A stretch of 64,000 nucleotides of DNA from assembly GCA_032622095.1 (NCBI GenBank), contig CP136066.1, forward strand, positions 46,162,911 to 46,226,910. Reading direction: 5' to 3'. Positions 36,274-47,336 of the stretch are shown here, piece by piece. The translations under genes and the position numbers were made by a program. The notes below the pieces were generated by a model that was not told the DNA's origin, ran no database searches, and saw only the letters and a list, made by a program, of their open reading frames with translations. This DNA comes from Siphonodentalium dalli (Eukaryota > Mollusca > Scaphopoda > Gadilida > Siphonodentaliidae). Each line of letters starts with the position of its first letter. The stretch's first letter is position 1.

Positions 36274-38169
36274 AGGACACCATCTCGAACGAGTGAAATC
36301 TTACAGCCGGTTTGCGTCAGACCTGCGCTCATAAGTGGAGTTTTTCTTAAACAATGTTTACACGTGATACATCAAATTGAAGAGTAATAACATATCTTTC
36401 TACCTATATATGAGGTATTTATGTAACACAAATTATTTGTATGTATTTTGAACATGATTGTGGACAAATTAGGCCGGGCCAAGTTGGTTACTTTCTATAG
36501 GATTAAGTACTATTGGGAGTGGGGGTCAATTTTTGTTCTGGGGACCTGTGAATGAAATATGTTGGGATAATGCTGGTTTTACGTCGAAGTCCCGTGTCAC
36601 TTTAATCGGTTTTTAATATTCATGGTTAAGTGCACACAATGCCGACAATCTTAGTATTCTCTAAAATTGTAACTATTATATATTGTGTTGCATAAGAACT
36701 ATAAATAGTACTCATAGCAGACTCGCACACAATAATTGCTGGTTTAGGAAAATTTCAATTTGCTTCCGGGTTTATGAAACTGAATGTTTCAATAAATACG
36801 GAAGATATGATGCCGAGATGTGGCGTAATTGTTTTGGGTGGGCTAGTAAACAAATTCCTATTCTAATGATGTATAATATATATATTCTACCAACCACTGA
36901 TTGTGTTTTTGAAGCGCTAGTCGGTGTAAAAATCGCACTCTTTGACCCAGTTTAGAGGACACGTCTCGAACGAGTGAAATTTTACAGCCGGTTTGCGTCA
37001 GACCTGTGCTCATAAGCGGAGTTTTTTAAACCAATGTTTACACGGGATACATCAAATTGAAGAGTAATAACATATCTTTCTACCTATATATGAGGTATTT
37101 ATGTAACACAAATTATTTGTATGTATTTTGAACATGATTGTGGACAAATTAGGCCGGGCCAAGTTGGTTACTTTCTATAGGATTAAGTACTATTGGGAGT
37201 GGGGGTCAATTTTTGTTCTGGGGACATGTGAATGAAATATGTTAGGATAATGCTGGTTTTACGTCGAAGTCACGTGTCACTTTAATCGGTTTTTAATATT
37301 CATGGTTAAGTGCACACAATGCCGACAATCTTAGTATTCTCTAAAATTGTAACTATTATATATTGTGTTGCATAAGAACTATAAATAGTACTCATAGCAG
37401 ACTCGCACACAATAATGGCTGGTTTTGGAAAATTTCAATTTGCTTCCGGGTTTATGAAACTGAATGTTTCAATAAATACGGAAGATATGATGCCGATATG
37501 TGGCGTAATTGTTTTGGGTGGGCTAGTAAACAAATTCCTATTCTAATGATGTATAATATATATATTCTACCAACCACTGATTGTGTTTTTGAAGCGCAAG
37601 TCGGTGTAAAAATCGCACTCTTTGACCCAATTTAGAGGACACGTCTCGAACGAGTGAAATTTTACAGCCGGTTTGCGTCAGACCTGTGCTCATAAGCGGA
37701 GTTTTTTAAACCAATGTTTACACGGGATACATCAAATTGAAGAGTAATAACATATCTTTCTACCTATATATGAGCCATTTATGTAACAAAAATTATTTGT
37801 ATGTAGTTTGAACATGATTGTGGACAAATTAGGCCGGGCCAAGTTGGATACATTTCTATAGGATTAAGTACTATTGGGGGTGGGTTGGGGGTCAATTTTT
37901 GTTCTGGGGACCTGTGAGTGAAATATGTTGGGATATTGCTGGTTTTACGTCGTAGTCCCGTGTCACTTTAATCGATTTTTAACATTCGTGGTTAAATGCA
38001 CAAAATGCCGACAATCTTAGTATTCTTTAAAATTTCTTGCAAAATGTAGTTGAATTTTTCCACCTGTGTTCAGTCTGAGATTTAACATACACACACTATA
38101 TTGTTTCATAAATTCTTAACAAACTAGGCTCCGAACTTGGCTATGCCTTTCTGAAGCAAATGAAGTCCG

Positions 38170-38445
38170 TATACAATTAAATGACCAGGATCGGTGAAGT
38201 TATACGTCGATTTCCATGTTATTAGTGCCGACCCCTATTGCGATAATGATTCCAGGAGCACCGCTAAAGATGTCCTACCTGACTTGACTCCACCATAGTT
38301 TTCGATGCTGAAAACTAATGATCACATTTTAATGAGATATTTACGACACCAGATATCGACATTTGTGACCCTTCGATGCTGAAAATAATTAGAAATGTCC
38401 TTGATATGTTACCGAGCGTGTATGCCCCCCGTTACGAACCATCGG
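38170..38445 (+). repeat. diverged direct repeat, right copy
   Basis: Partner of 34,750-34,990; see that entry for shared words. Confidence 0.7.
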
Positions 38446-38699
38446 CTACTTATCTTTTGAGGCGAAGTTTTGTGTCATAACTATCACTTGCATTTGTTCA
38501 ATTGGTTGACCCCCATACCCTAATAGCTAGATTGGTCTATCTATTGAACTGTTTGATCGAGGTTGGGCGAGACACTCCCAGTGAAAATAAAAAAAACACA
38601 AACCCTGTCTCTGATTACAAAACATAATGCATGGAAAGTATGATGAAGTGGCTCCTTTCGCTACGGGCAGGATAACCTCCTTAGTGTATGGTATTACAG

Positions 38700-38960
38700 G
38701 TACTCAATCATATTAAGCGCCCATCAATTACTATTTATTTGGCTTCGGGGGTAAAAAAAATGTTTGATTCGAGTCGAGGAACCCACCCATCAAAGCTCAG
38801 AGTGATCAGATATCGATTTTTAAAATATATTATTATTCACAACTTGGTATAAACAGTGGCCCAATAACAGTCGACGAGAAGAATCCACATTGCGGATGAA
38901 GATGGATAACTCTAAAATCAAGTGGCTTTTTGTGTCAGATAATTGACAAACCGACAAAAT
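38700..38960 (-). repeat. dispersed repeat family with GATGGATAACTC..AAAATCAAGTGG motif
   Basis: The stretch around AGCTCAGAGTGATCAGATAT is the reverse complement of sequence at 52,290-52,340, and ACTATTTATTTGGCTTCGGG matches that family's edge. AAGATGGATAACTCTAAAAT at ~38,900 recurs near 43,203 and 52,147. Confidence 0.65.
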
Positions 38961-39339
38961 TTCGTTGAACAAAATGTTGATAAATAACAGGTTTTGGGCA
39001 ATTTTATACTGCAGTTGACTGTGGTTAGCATTATTTTTGTGCAATTAATCGATTCTGATAACTGAAGCAGCATTAAAAAAAATGTTGTTGTCGGAATCTG
39101 ATGATATGGGGACCATCGAATAACGCGACCGTTTTATATACATCATCGTCGTATCGTTTCGCCATGTGGGGTCTCAATACAAACCTGATTAGGATACGAC
39201 TAAACGGATGTCAGAAACGATGACATGCATGTCGTGTGATCAGGGTCTTATATGTCATCTTTAATTCGTCTGTTGAATGAGCAATTTTGACTGCTGAGAT
39301 GGATGTTCTAATAATTTAAATAATCCATTCGGGTGTGAC

Positions 39340-39850
39340 TAATTACTGCCCGGGCAATCCCGGGCGGCCCGTGGGCCCGTGGGCCCGCTGACAATCTAAT
39401 ACGATGCCTTATGGTAGTAGGATAGAAAATAAGAATATGTCATGAAAATTGACTTGCTGTGTCATCTACCGGCGGGTTTATTAACCATTTAAATGCCGAT
39501 ATTGACACAAAGAACCCGGGAGAGCCCGGACAGACACAGAGACACGATCACATTATATATTGATGACTAATGGTAGCAAGGCACTCCTCTAAAGGTATAC
39601 TGTGAAGATGATTGACTCGCTATCTCGTTCACGGACGGCTTCATTAACTCCTTAAATAACGATATGCGCCAGAAGAGCAAAGGAGAAGTCCGGGCAGCCC
39701 CATGGGCCCACGGACAACATAATATGGTGCCGTTTGGTAGTGGGATACATACTAAGATAGGTTGCGAACGTGTATTTGCTGTGTCGTCCACCGCCTGTTT
39801 TATTAACCCTTTAAGTTCCGATATTGGCTAAAAGAACCCGGGTAGAGGAG
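39340..39850 (+). repeat. dimeric satellite (HOR ~330 bp, two ~160-bp monomer types)
   Basis: Monomer A carries GGGCGGCCC, GATGCCTTATGGTAGTAGGA, TTGCTGTGTCATC and TTTAAATGCCGATATTG. Monomer B carries AGAGCCCGG, CATTATATATTGATGACTAA, TGACTCGCTATCTCGTTCAC and AAATAACGATATG. The A start at 39,361 recurs at 39,691 (330 bp). A and B are themselves related, so this is a higher-order repeat. Confidence 0.85.
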
Positions 39851-39854
39851 TAGC

Positions 39855-41035
39855 TTAACGCAAAATCGTTCAATTTTGGATTAAAGCATGAAACATTCAG
39901 GGTTGGTTGGGTATGTGGTCAACATCAACCAGTTAGCTGGTTCCAGTATTTTGTGCCCATTTGACCTTCAAATTGACCTGGAAATTTCGAAAATTAGAGG
40001 TATATTTTGTGTCAAAATGGCTACATTAAAGGATATATAGATACTGTAGAATGTCGATGCGATGCCATGGATGTCCACCTTTGTATTGACAGTCAATTTG
40101 TATACAATAATCCAAAATGGCGCCGTAATGGACGCCAAAAGTACAATATTTGACGTTTTTTCCAATATCTTTATGATTAGTTTCTGCTTCTTGGAACTGG
40201 TTGAGAATTGTGACTTTATTTTGTATTGGTCATATCAACTAACCATTGGAGCAATCCCTTGAAATCGATTTTACAGAACACGGTATAAAAAATCACCAAA
40301 AACCAACATTAGGATTCTAGTCATATTCGTCAAGAAATAGGAAGAACCGTGTAATCTAAGTGACAAATGCCATTTCTTATGAATATTCCAACTCAATGGT
40401 ACCAATATTGTCACTTTGGCTCAAAATGGCCGCCAACATGGCTGAAATTATGGAAAATTGTAAATATTGCCTTAGTGTGTCATGCAACTACATACAAGTT
40501 GTGGTTGGTGAAAAATGACTATTCTGTCTTACATATATTGAATACTACCATTTCTTATGCAACTTGGTTGATTGTTACTATTTTAAACACTGATATTATC
40601 AAATTTATTTGATTTTTTTTATCACACTTGACATCAAATTCGGCAAAAATTAACTTTTCAGGTTAAGACCATTTAAAATGGAACTGTCTTTGGTATGGAA
40701 TGCGTTTACTGTTTTGATCTGTCTTATATGTGTCACACTGATGTGTTTTTGGACAAAATTACTCAAGATGGTTTGCAAAATGGGAACCTGTAAAATCGAA
40801 TTGTTGAGGGATCAGAAGGGGTTCTGACTCCATGAATAGCATATTTCATTGCTCCAATGGTCAGTTAACATGAACAGTACAACATAAACTCACAATTATC
40901 AACCAGTACCAAACAGCAGAAAGTGATCCTAAATATATTAGTGGATTAGTGGATTATAATCAGGGATACATGGACTATATATGTGCGAAGTTTGGTGCTT
41001 TAATCCGAAAGTGATCGATTCTTCTGTTATTGTGC
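39855..41035. mobile_element. foldback-like insertion in the satellite
   Basis: The satellite stops near 39,850 and resumes near 41,035. The left inner sequence (AATTTTGGATTAAAGCATG, then GGAACTGGTTGAGAATTGTGA and ACCATTGGAGCAATCCC) reappears inverted at 40,850-41,030 (TGCTCCAATGGTCAGTTAAC, CACAATTATCAACCAGTACC, GCTTTAATCCG). Ends and target duplication are not exact enough to define. No transposase. Confidence 0.6.
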
Positions 41036-41256
41036 GGGGAGAGCCCTGACGGACCCAGAAACCAGATCACACTATATATTGATGACTAATGGTAGCGAGA
41101 CACTTACACAACGTAAAATGTGAAGATTGACTCGCCATCTCGTTCATGGCCGGGTTCATTAACCCCGTAAATGACGGTATAGGTTAGATCACGATTGAGA
41201 TCGGGCGAGCCCGGGCGGCCCCGCGCACTGTATAATATGATGCCTTATGGTAGTTA
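41036..41256 (+). repeat. satellite fragment (B then A monomer)
   Basis: GGGAGAGCCCTG, ACTATATATTGATGACTAAT, GACTCGCCATCTCGTTCATG and GATGCCTTATGGTAGT match the 39,340-39,850 array in the same orientation. Confidence 0.8.
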
Positions 41257-42137
41257 GTCCAAGTCTTCTAGTACTAAAACCAGCTAAGATATTTTGATGG
41301 CGAGATGCATTCCTCTAACACGACTTACGCCCAGGATCTGAATTTTACTCGATTTACCTAACAAATCAATACATGATGCTATATACACCGGAAAGAGTGG
41401 CATCTTGTGGTCATAATGGTGTATAATAATCTAACTTTCATGTTAAATTACGCACAGAATATTCCGGTTGATTGACACCGACATCGCTGTTTTTATATTT
41501 TGTTTACGTTTTAACTGAAGGCTGAAGTGTTACGAAGACCCGCGGCATAGTCCGGAGTTTGTTTTGGCCGAGACGAATTTCTTACAAACAAAATGGCAGT
41601 CCCCATATTATTCTAATGCTCGTTGTGTTTACACTATTTTAAACTGTGAGATGGTTGTAATTCCCGTAATTTATTTAATGTATTACATTATTTCTTCAAT
41701 ATTTACTTAATCCATGAATTTATTTATTTATTGACACGTATAATTACGATTACAATGGATAATTCATCGTGCGTGGTTGCTCGAAAATCTACGGAATATT
41801 TTCACCGGAAAGTGCCAAACGCAGTTCGCGAGGTCAACTGAGTTCGCATACTTATAAAAATAGGTAAACACTATCGTAAATGTCTCTTTTCACATTAAAT
41901 TACCGCTTTCAATTCACAACTGATATGGGTTTCAGATCAAATAGCATGTCTTCTGCGGAAAATATCCGTTTATTGTCGCAATTGTGATATTTTATTTCAT
42001 ATAATTGTGGTTTTATTTGAGCGGGTCACTAACGCTTAAGTCGTGTCATAGGAATGCATAGGCCGCGATCTCGGACTAAAGGCCAGCATCTCGCCATAAA
42101 AATATGTTTGATGGTTTTAGTACGAGAAGACTTGGAC
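41257..42137. mobile_element. 881-bp MITE with inverted ends and TA duplication
   Basis: The left end GTCCAAGTCTTCTAGTACTA and the right end (reverse complement GTCCAAGTCTTCTCGTACTA) continue as inverted repeats through AAAACCA, TGGCGAGATGC and ACACGACTTA. TA flanks both ends (41,255-41,256 and 42,138-42,139). It splits a satellite monomer: ATGGTAGT on the left and ATGGTAGTATG on the right. No transposase is present; TA-targeting non-autonomous DNA transposon. Confidence 0.82.
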
Positions 42138-43035
42138 TATATGGTAGTATGCTCCATATGCTGTGCAAATTTACTTGCCGTGTCACCCATCGCCGGTTTT
42201 ATTAACCCATTTAATGCCGATATTGGATAAAAGAACACTGACTCGCCATTTTGTTCAAGACCGTGTTCATTAACCCTTGAATGACGATATGGATACGGAA
42301 AGCATGGGGCCGCCCGGATTACCCAGGCTCTCTCGTGCTTTTCTGGCCCATGTCATCACTTATGAACCCGGCCATGAACGAGACGACGAGTCAATCTTCA
42401 CAGTTTACATTTAGTGTCTCGCTACCATTAGTCATCAATATTTAGTTTGATCAGGTATCTGGATGTGCCAGGGCTGTCCCTGGTTCGTTTAGCCAATATC
42501 GGCATTCAAAGGGTTAATAAATTCGCCGGTTGGTGACACAGCAAGTAAATTTTCACAATATATGCTTATAGTGTATATCCTACTACCATCATAGTATATT
42601 CACTCTGGACCCATGGAGCTGCCGGGGCTTTCTCGTGCACTCTTCTGACCCATATCGTCATTTAAGAGGTTAACGAACCGAAACCATGAGCCAATCTTCA
42701 CCGTTTACGTTTAATAGGAGTATGGCTACATCAATATATAGTGTGATCGAGTCTCTGTGTCTGCACGGGGTCTCTCGGTTTCTTTCATTCAATATCGGCA
42801 TTTAAAGGGTTAATACAACCGACAGTGGATGATACAGCACGTAACTGTTTACAACATATGCTTTATATGTATCCTACTACCATACGGCATCATATTATAC
42901 TGTACGCGGGCCCATTGGACGGCCCGGGGTTGCCCGAGCTCGCATGGGCTCACATTTACCCATTGGCTCATATCGTCATTTAAGGGGTTAATGAACCCAG
43001 TCGTCAACGAGACGGCGAGTCAATCTAAAGTACTA
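42138..43035. repeat. satellite, continuing then inverted
   Basis: 42,138-42,295 continues in plus orientation (TTGCCGTGTCACC, TTAATGCCGATATTGG). From about 42,300 the monomers read in reverse (GTCAATCTTCACAGTTTAC, CATTAGTCATCAATAT, CCAATATCGGCATTC, CATCATATTATACTG), in about two dimers up to 43,035. The array thus contains an orientation switch. Confidence 0.8.
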
Positions 43036-43267
43036 AGGATATTTACTGCGCAGAAGATCCACTGTTAGTGACATCTTGATCCGCGACTTTGACATCTATC
43101 TGGACCGATTGAGGTCTCACCATATCGCGCTCATATTGAGAATGACACGTGTTTTTAAAACCCTGTTCAATCCTATGCTTCTTTGACAAATTGCGGTTGT
43201 AAGATGGATAACTCGAAAATCAAGTGGTTACTATTAACAATAATAGCCACACTCAAAAATAATTCAA

Positions 43268-43500
43268 CGTAATATTACGACATAAACTGTTGGCAGCAAT
43301 GAGACCATCAGTAACTGTCGTAAAATTACGAGATTAACGTGATCTGACATTTACAAATTTGATCGTATATTTACAAAATGATCGTAATATTACGACAGAA
43401 ACTGTTGGCAGCAATGAGACCATCAGCAACTATCGTAAAATTACGACATCATCGCAATGTGAATTTACGGTTTATTCGTAAAATTACATGGCCAATGTAA
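43268..43500 (+). repeat. 115-bp tandem repeat, two copies
   Basis: CGTAATATTACGACATAAACTGTTGG starts at 43,268 and recurs at 43,383 with few differences. Internal ATTACGA/TCGTAAT words make each unit partly self-complementary. The hairpin family word AAGATGGATAACTCGAAAAT lies just upstream at ~43,203. Confidence 0.85.
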
Positions 43501-43512
43501 TCTGACATTTAC

Positions 43513-43555
43513 AGAAGCTGAGAACCTGGTGTGAATTGAACTGTGGTGGGGTTTC
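43513..43555 (+). repeat. dispersed 43-bp repeat, inverted near 57,925
   Basis: AAGCTGAGAACCTGGTGTGA and TTGAACTGTGGTGG recur as the reverse complement at about 57,925-57,975. Part of a longer dispersed family not resolved here. Confidence 0.7.
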
Positions 43556-43739
43556 AAGCCTATCTACCCCTCAACATTAGAAACAAATGCCAATAAATGA
43601 CATAAGTAACTTTAGGATGGATGTGATCCATCTTACCACATAAAATTCAAATGCCAAAAGATAACAAACTCTGATAATTAACACCCGAATTACAAGGTGA
43701 TATGCTAGGACAGACAAGAGCCCTCGACTACCCGTATAT

Positions 43740-43940
43740 GCCCCGGACCTCCCGTAGGTATAATATGATAATAACATGAGAGGAACAGAGGAAACACTGA
43801 CTATACCTACATCTAATTATAATAACATGGGAAGGACAGAGGAAACACGGGCTGCCTTCATATATTTACCAGTATAAATAACATAAACATGGGAATATGA
43901 ACAGAGGAAACATGGGCTAACTTCACCTGCATGATGGTCG
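43740..43940 (+). repeat. degenerate tandem repeat around GACAGAGGAAACAC
   Basis: Three units share AATAACATG.GA..(G)ACAGAGGAAACA with spacings of ~70-80 bp. Confidence 0.7.
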
Positions 43941-44176
43941 GTGGTTTACATGCGAGCAGACAGTGCATAAATTACTTAAATTAAAAAAACATTATTGAAT
44001 TGTACACGACTGAGTGTAGCACACATGCCACACATGGTTTCCTATACCGGTACCAACAATTTATCTGGCTTTGCTGTGATATCTCCTAATTATAGGAAGC
44101 GATGTAATAAACCACAAATATAAAATAAATAAATGAAAGGCCGTAGTAACATTGAGTATTTTCAGAGAAATTGCAT

Positions 44177-45648
44177 AGGGAGATACGACACTAGCATACA
44201 ACTCGATGTAATTAATTTGCACTCTTAGCGAGAGCCTCCGAGAGGGTCTCTATGCCAGCAGAGATGGCTGGCAATAGAAAACTATAGGGAATAAACAATG
44301 TTTTATCATATGATATGTCATATTTGTCAATTGTTTCACAGACAAACAAAATCCCGTACATGCTCATGCTAGTGGAGATGAGAAAATTTATACTTACATG
44401 TATTTAATTTACAGATGACTAATTTTTAGTAGCTTTCTATCCCTGCGGTTAGTTTTTTTCTGTTTAGTGTTGTGATGTTGGAATTTCAATGATAAATAGA
44501 TCCGTGATTTTCTTACCAACTGAATCACGTCAACATTGGAAATTCACATCACTGGCACTATGCATGGATGCTCCCAGCATTGCACGTATCTTGCCAAGGT
44601 ATATTACATTTTTTGGTACAGACACTTCCGATGGTAACTAAAATCTTGTCAGCATCATCGATGCAATTTGATGTGCCTTCAATCAATACATTAATATTAA
44701 TATAATTATGTACCTGTTAAATGTGCTTTTGTCATTTATTTGTATTTATAGTTATGTATATCAGATGCCATGTATATTGGTTTATTGAGATTAAAGAATT
44801 GAAAACGAAGTTTTTGGCGGTTTTAGTGTTGCAGTGACAAAGCATTTCCTGAATGAATTGGCGAAGAGGTCAGCCTCTGGATTGTCCCGATATCCACACG
44901 AAGATCTGATACAGGGAGATACGACACTAGCATACAACTCTATGTAATTAATTTGCACTCTTAGCGAGAGCCTCCGAGAGGGTCTCTATGCCAGGAGAGA
45001 TGGCTGGCAATAGAAAACTATAGGGAATAAACAATGTTTTGTCATATGATATGTCATATTTGTCAATTGTTTCACAGACAAACAAAATCCCGTACATGCT
45101 CATGCTAGTGGAGATGAGAAAATTGATACTTACATGTATTTAATTTACAGATGACTAATATTTAGTAGCTTTCTATCCCTGCGGTTAGTTTTTTTCTGTT
45201 TAGTGTTGTGATCTTGGAATTTCAATGATAAATAGATCCGTGATTTTCTTACCAACTGAATCACGTCAACATTGGAAATTCACATCACTGGCACTATGCA
45301 TGGATGCTCCCAGCATTGCACGTATCTTGCCAAGGTATATTACATTTTTTGGTACAGACACTTCCGATGATAACTAAAATCTTGTCAGCATCATCGATGC
45401 AATTTGATGTGCCTTCAATCAATACATTAATATTAATATAATTATGTACCTGTTAAATGTGCTTTTGTCATTTATTTGTATTTATAGTTATGTATATCAG
45501 ATGCCATGTATATTTGTTTATTGAGATTAAAGAATTGAAAATGAAGTTTTTGGCGGTTTTAGTGTTGCAGTGACAAAGCATTTCCTGAATGAATTGGCGA
45601 ACTGGTCAGCCTCTGGATTGTCCCGAAATCCACACGAAGATCTGATAC
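44177..45648. repeat. 736-bp tandem duplication, near identical
   Basis: Copy 1 starts AGGGAGATACGACACTAGCA at 44,177. Copy 2 starts with the same words at 44,913, giving a period of 736 bp; copy 2 ends at GATCTGATAC (45,648), the word that also ends copy 1. By eye the copies differ at only about a dozen positions, so the duplication is recent. The right end of each copy lies inside the transposase-derived frame of the next entry, so copy 1 keeps only its last ~40 codons. Confidence 0.95.
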
Positions 45649-45817
45649 CTGAAAACAGGTTCTCTAGATAATCCTGATTTAGTCTGTTCGTAAGGAGATA
45701 TTTAAGTCCGTCTTCAGATAGTTGCTTCCAAAGTTCCAACAGCCAAGCGATGGAAACTCTCCATCCATTTATGGAGTGTAGCTCCTTCTTGTTTTCAATC
45801 AGTCTCATTTTCTCCAT
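45527..45817 (-). pseudogene. P-element/THAP9-type transposase, C-terminal fragment
   Basis: The 96-residue minus-strand frame contains NGWRVSIAWLLELWKQL and the block YLLTNRLNQDYLENLFSGIR followed by DNPEADQFANSFRKC. From family knowledge, the LT.RLNQD..EN.F..IR signature and the following NP...F motif are characteristic of P-element and THAP9 transposases near their C-terminus. The THAP domain and the remainder of the catalytic region are not found upstream. The 736-bp duplication cuts through it. It could be the last exon of a THAP9-like gene or a transposon relic; relic is likelier here. Confidence 0.8.
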
Positions 45818-46942
45818 TTTTAAATATAGTAAACTTCTTCATTTATGAACATACCAATATATATAATACAACCGTTTTGTGTATATGTAAATTATAATGA
45901 TCTATGTACATGTGTACATTTAAATATTTCTCCGATTACTAGTATATTGCTACATATGGCAAAAATGCTATACATGAATAAGGTCAAACTTGGAATTTGA
46001 AAATTAGTTCTCGCATAATCTATTTTATAGTTGTTGTGTAAATTATCTATATAATTGTCAAATAAATAATATCTTGCTTGTAATTCTTCCATCTGGCATT
46101 GGCACAATTGATAGCTGTGCAATGTGTTTTGGACTTTTTTGGTACTTTTTCCAGGAACGTGGTTCGGTATCCATTTATAATCTTACTTTCTAAACAGGTA
46201 CTGAGTGTAGATTATATTCTATAATTAGCCTTTATATACATCATGTACCCCACAATTATGGCCATGGATTTCCTCTATATTGGAGGCATTTTAATAATTC
46301 CCCTATAGTTTCTCACATATATCACATACGAAAAACAGATAAAGTAGACCTTTCTTGTGTTTAGGAAGTAATATATTCACAGTCAGTGGCATATATATGC
46401 CACCATAGTTTATATGTTTGTATACAACCCACACATATTTCCAAACAATTCCGATCATAAGTCTTATGTTATCGGCATTATTCACCAGAGACACACACAT
46501 TTGTAATTATCTGAACTGATAAGAATACAGTGCTATGTGAAAAAGTTAAATTATATCATCCCTGCTGTTAATTGAAACTTAATCATCATTTTAATAATGT
46601 AGGTAGAGTTTTCCAATGCAATTTCATTAGAGACCCAGTGTCTCGACCCTCTCAGACATCAGCTGAGGTAATTACAGGTTTATCGCAGAGTGTTGAATCT
46701 CTCTGTAATAATAACTCTGGTATTTTCTAAAACACATTTATTTATTTGCGGTTTTGTGTCGCTTTGATCATTTGCGGTTTTGTTGTCGCTCAGATCATTT
46801 GTTGGTGGTGGAAACCATGTGGCTTATGGTTAGTTACCTACATGTACAATAGATAGTCACGATGCACCGTATGCACATATCATATGTAAACCACTGATAC
46901 CCAGAAAGTTTTCTTCAGACAGGAAGTTGGAGCATAATAGTA
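45818..46942. other. AT-rich intergenic DNA
   Basis: No recognisable gene. Minus-strand frames at 45,892-46,122 and 46,303-46,500 lack motifs. An internal phrase, ATTTGCGGTTTTGT, is repeated near 46,742 and 46,769. Confidence 0.4.
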
Positions 46943-47029
46943 GGTCGCCACATAGGATTAGAACCCGTCTGTCACGAGCTGAGGTCCTACAGCTTGGTGA
47001 CCGGTGCCGTGCTCATTTGGCCACTGACC
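46943..47029 (-). mobile_element. tRNA-like SINE head (A and B box)
   Basis: On the minus strand an A-box-like TGGCCAAATGAGCACGGC is followed ~40 bases later by a B-box-like GGGTTCTAATCC, and the ends GGTC/GACC pair for four bases. The anticodon and T stems do not fold cleanly, so this is not a working tRNA gene. A tRNA-derived SINE head is the best reading. Its body is not delimited. Confidence 0.5.
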
Positions 47030-47336
47030 CCCCCCCGATTAATACACAACATACAATGTACATATACACTGATATATTAAACTACCATTTAAACATGAAA
47101 TACATACCAGTAGACATGTACATTTACTAGTAACTCCTTAATTATGCAGCCAATCTTATTGACACAGAAACTCAAACCGAACAAAGCGCTTCCATTGGTT
47201 TAATATTGTATACTTATTACTATGGACAAAAAGATGGTTCAGCACCCCCCACCAAATTTGGTTCAAGTTTTGAAAACCCTCCTGTCGCTTTCCAAACATG
47301 TATGTACAAATACATGTGCATTGTTTATGGGTCCGT

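Larger units (their letters stand above)
35994..38040 (+). repeat. three tandem ~680-bp units, each with TATA-like box and short frame
   Basis: Units begin at TGTTGCATAA near 35,999, 36,683 and 37,363. Units 2 and 3 differ at few positions. Each contains CTATAAATAGTACTCAT, then GCAGACTCGCACACAAT, an ATG or its ghost, a frame ending in ALFDP(V/I), GGCCGGGCCAAGTTGG and GGGTCAATTTTTGTTCTGGG. Unit 1 carries the longest start-codon frame. Confidence 0.92.

Noticed and set aside
36052-37635. Possible synaptogyrin-like (MARVEL) first exon in the 680-bp units
   Set aside because: The hydrophobic patch and the following Cys-Val-Phe block are vaguely reminiscent, but the match is short, the frames differ between units and no other exons are present.
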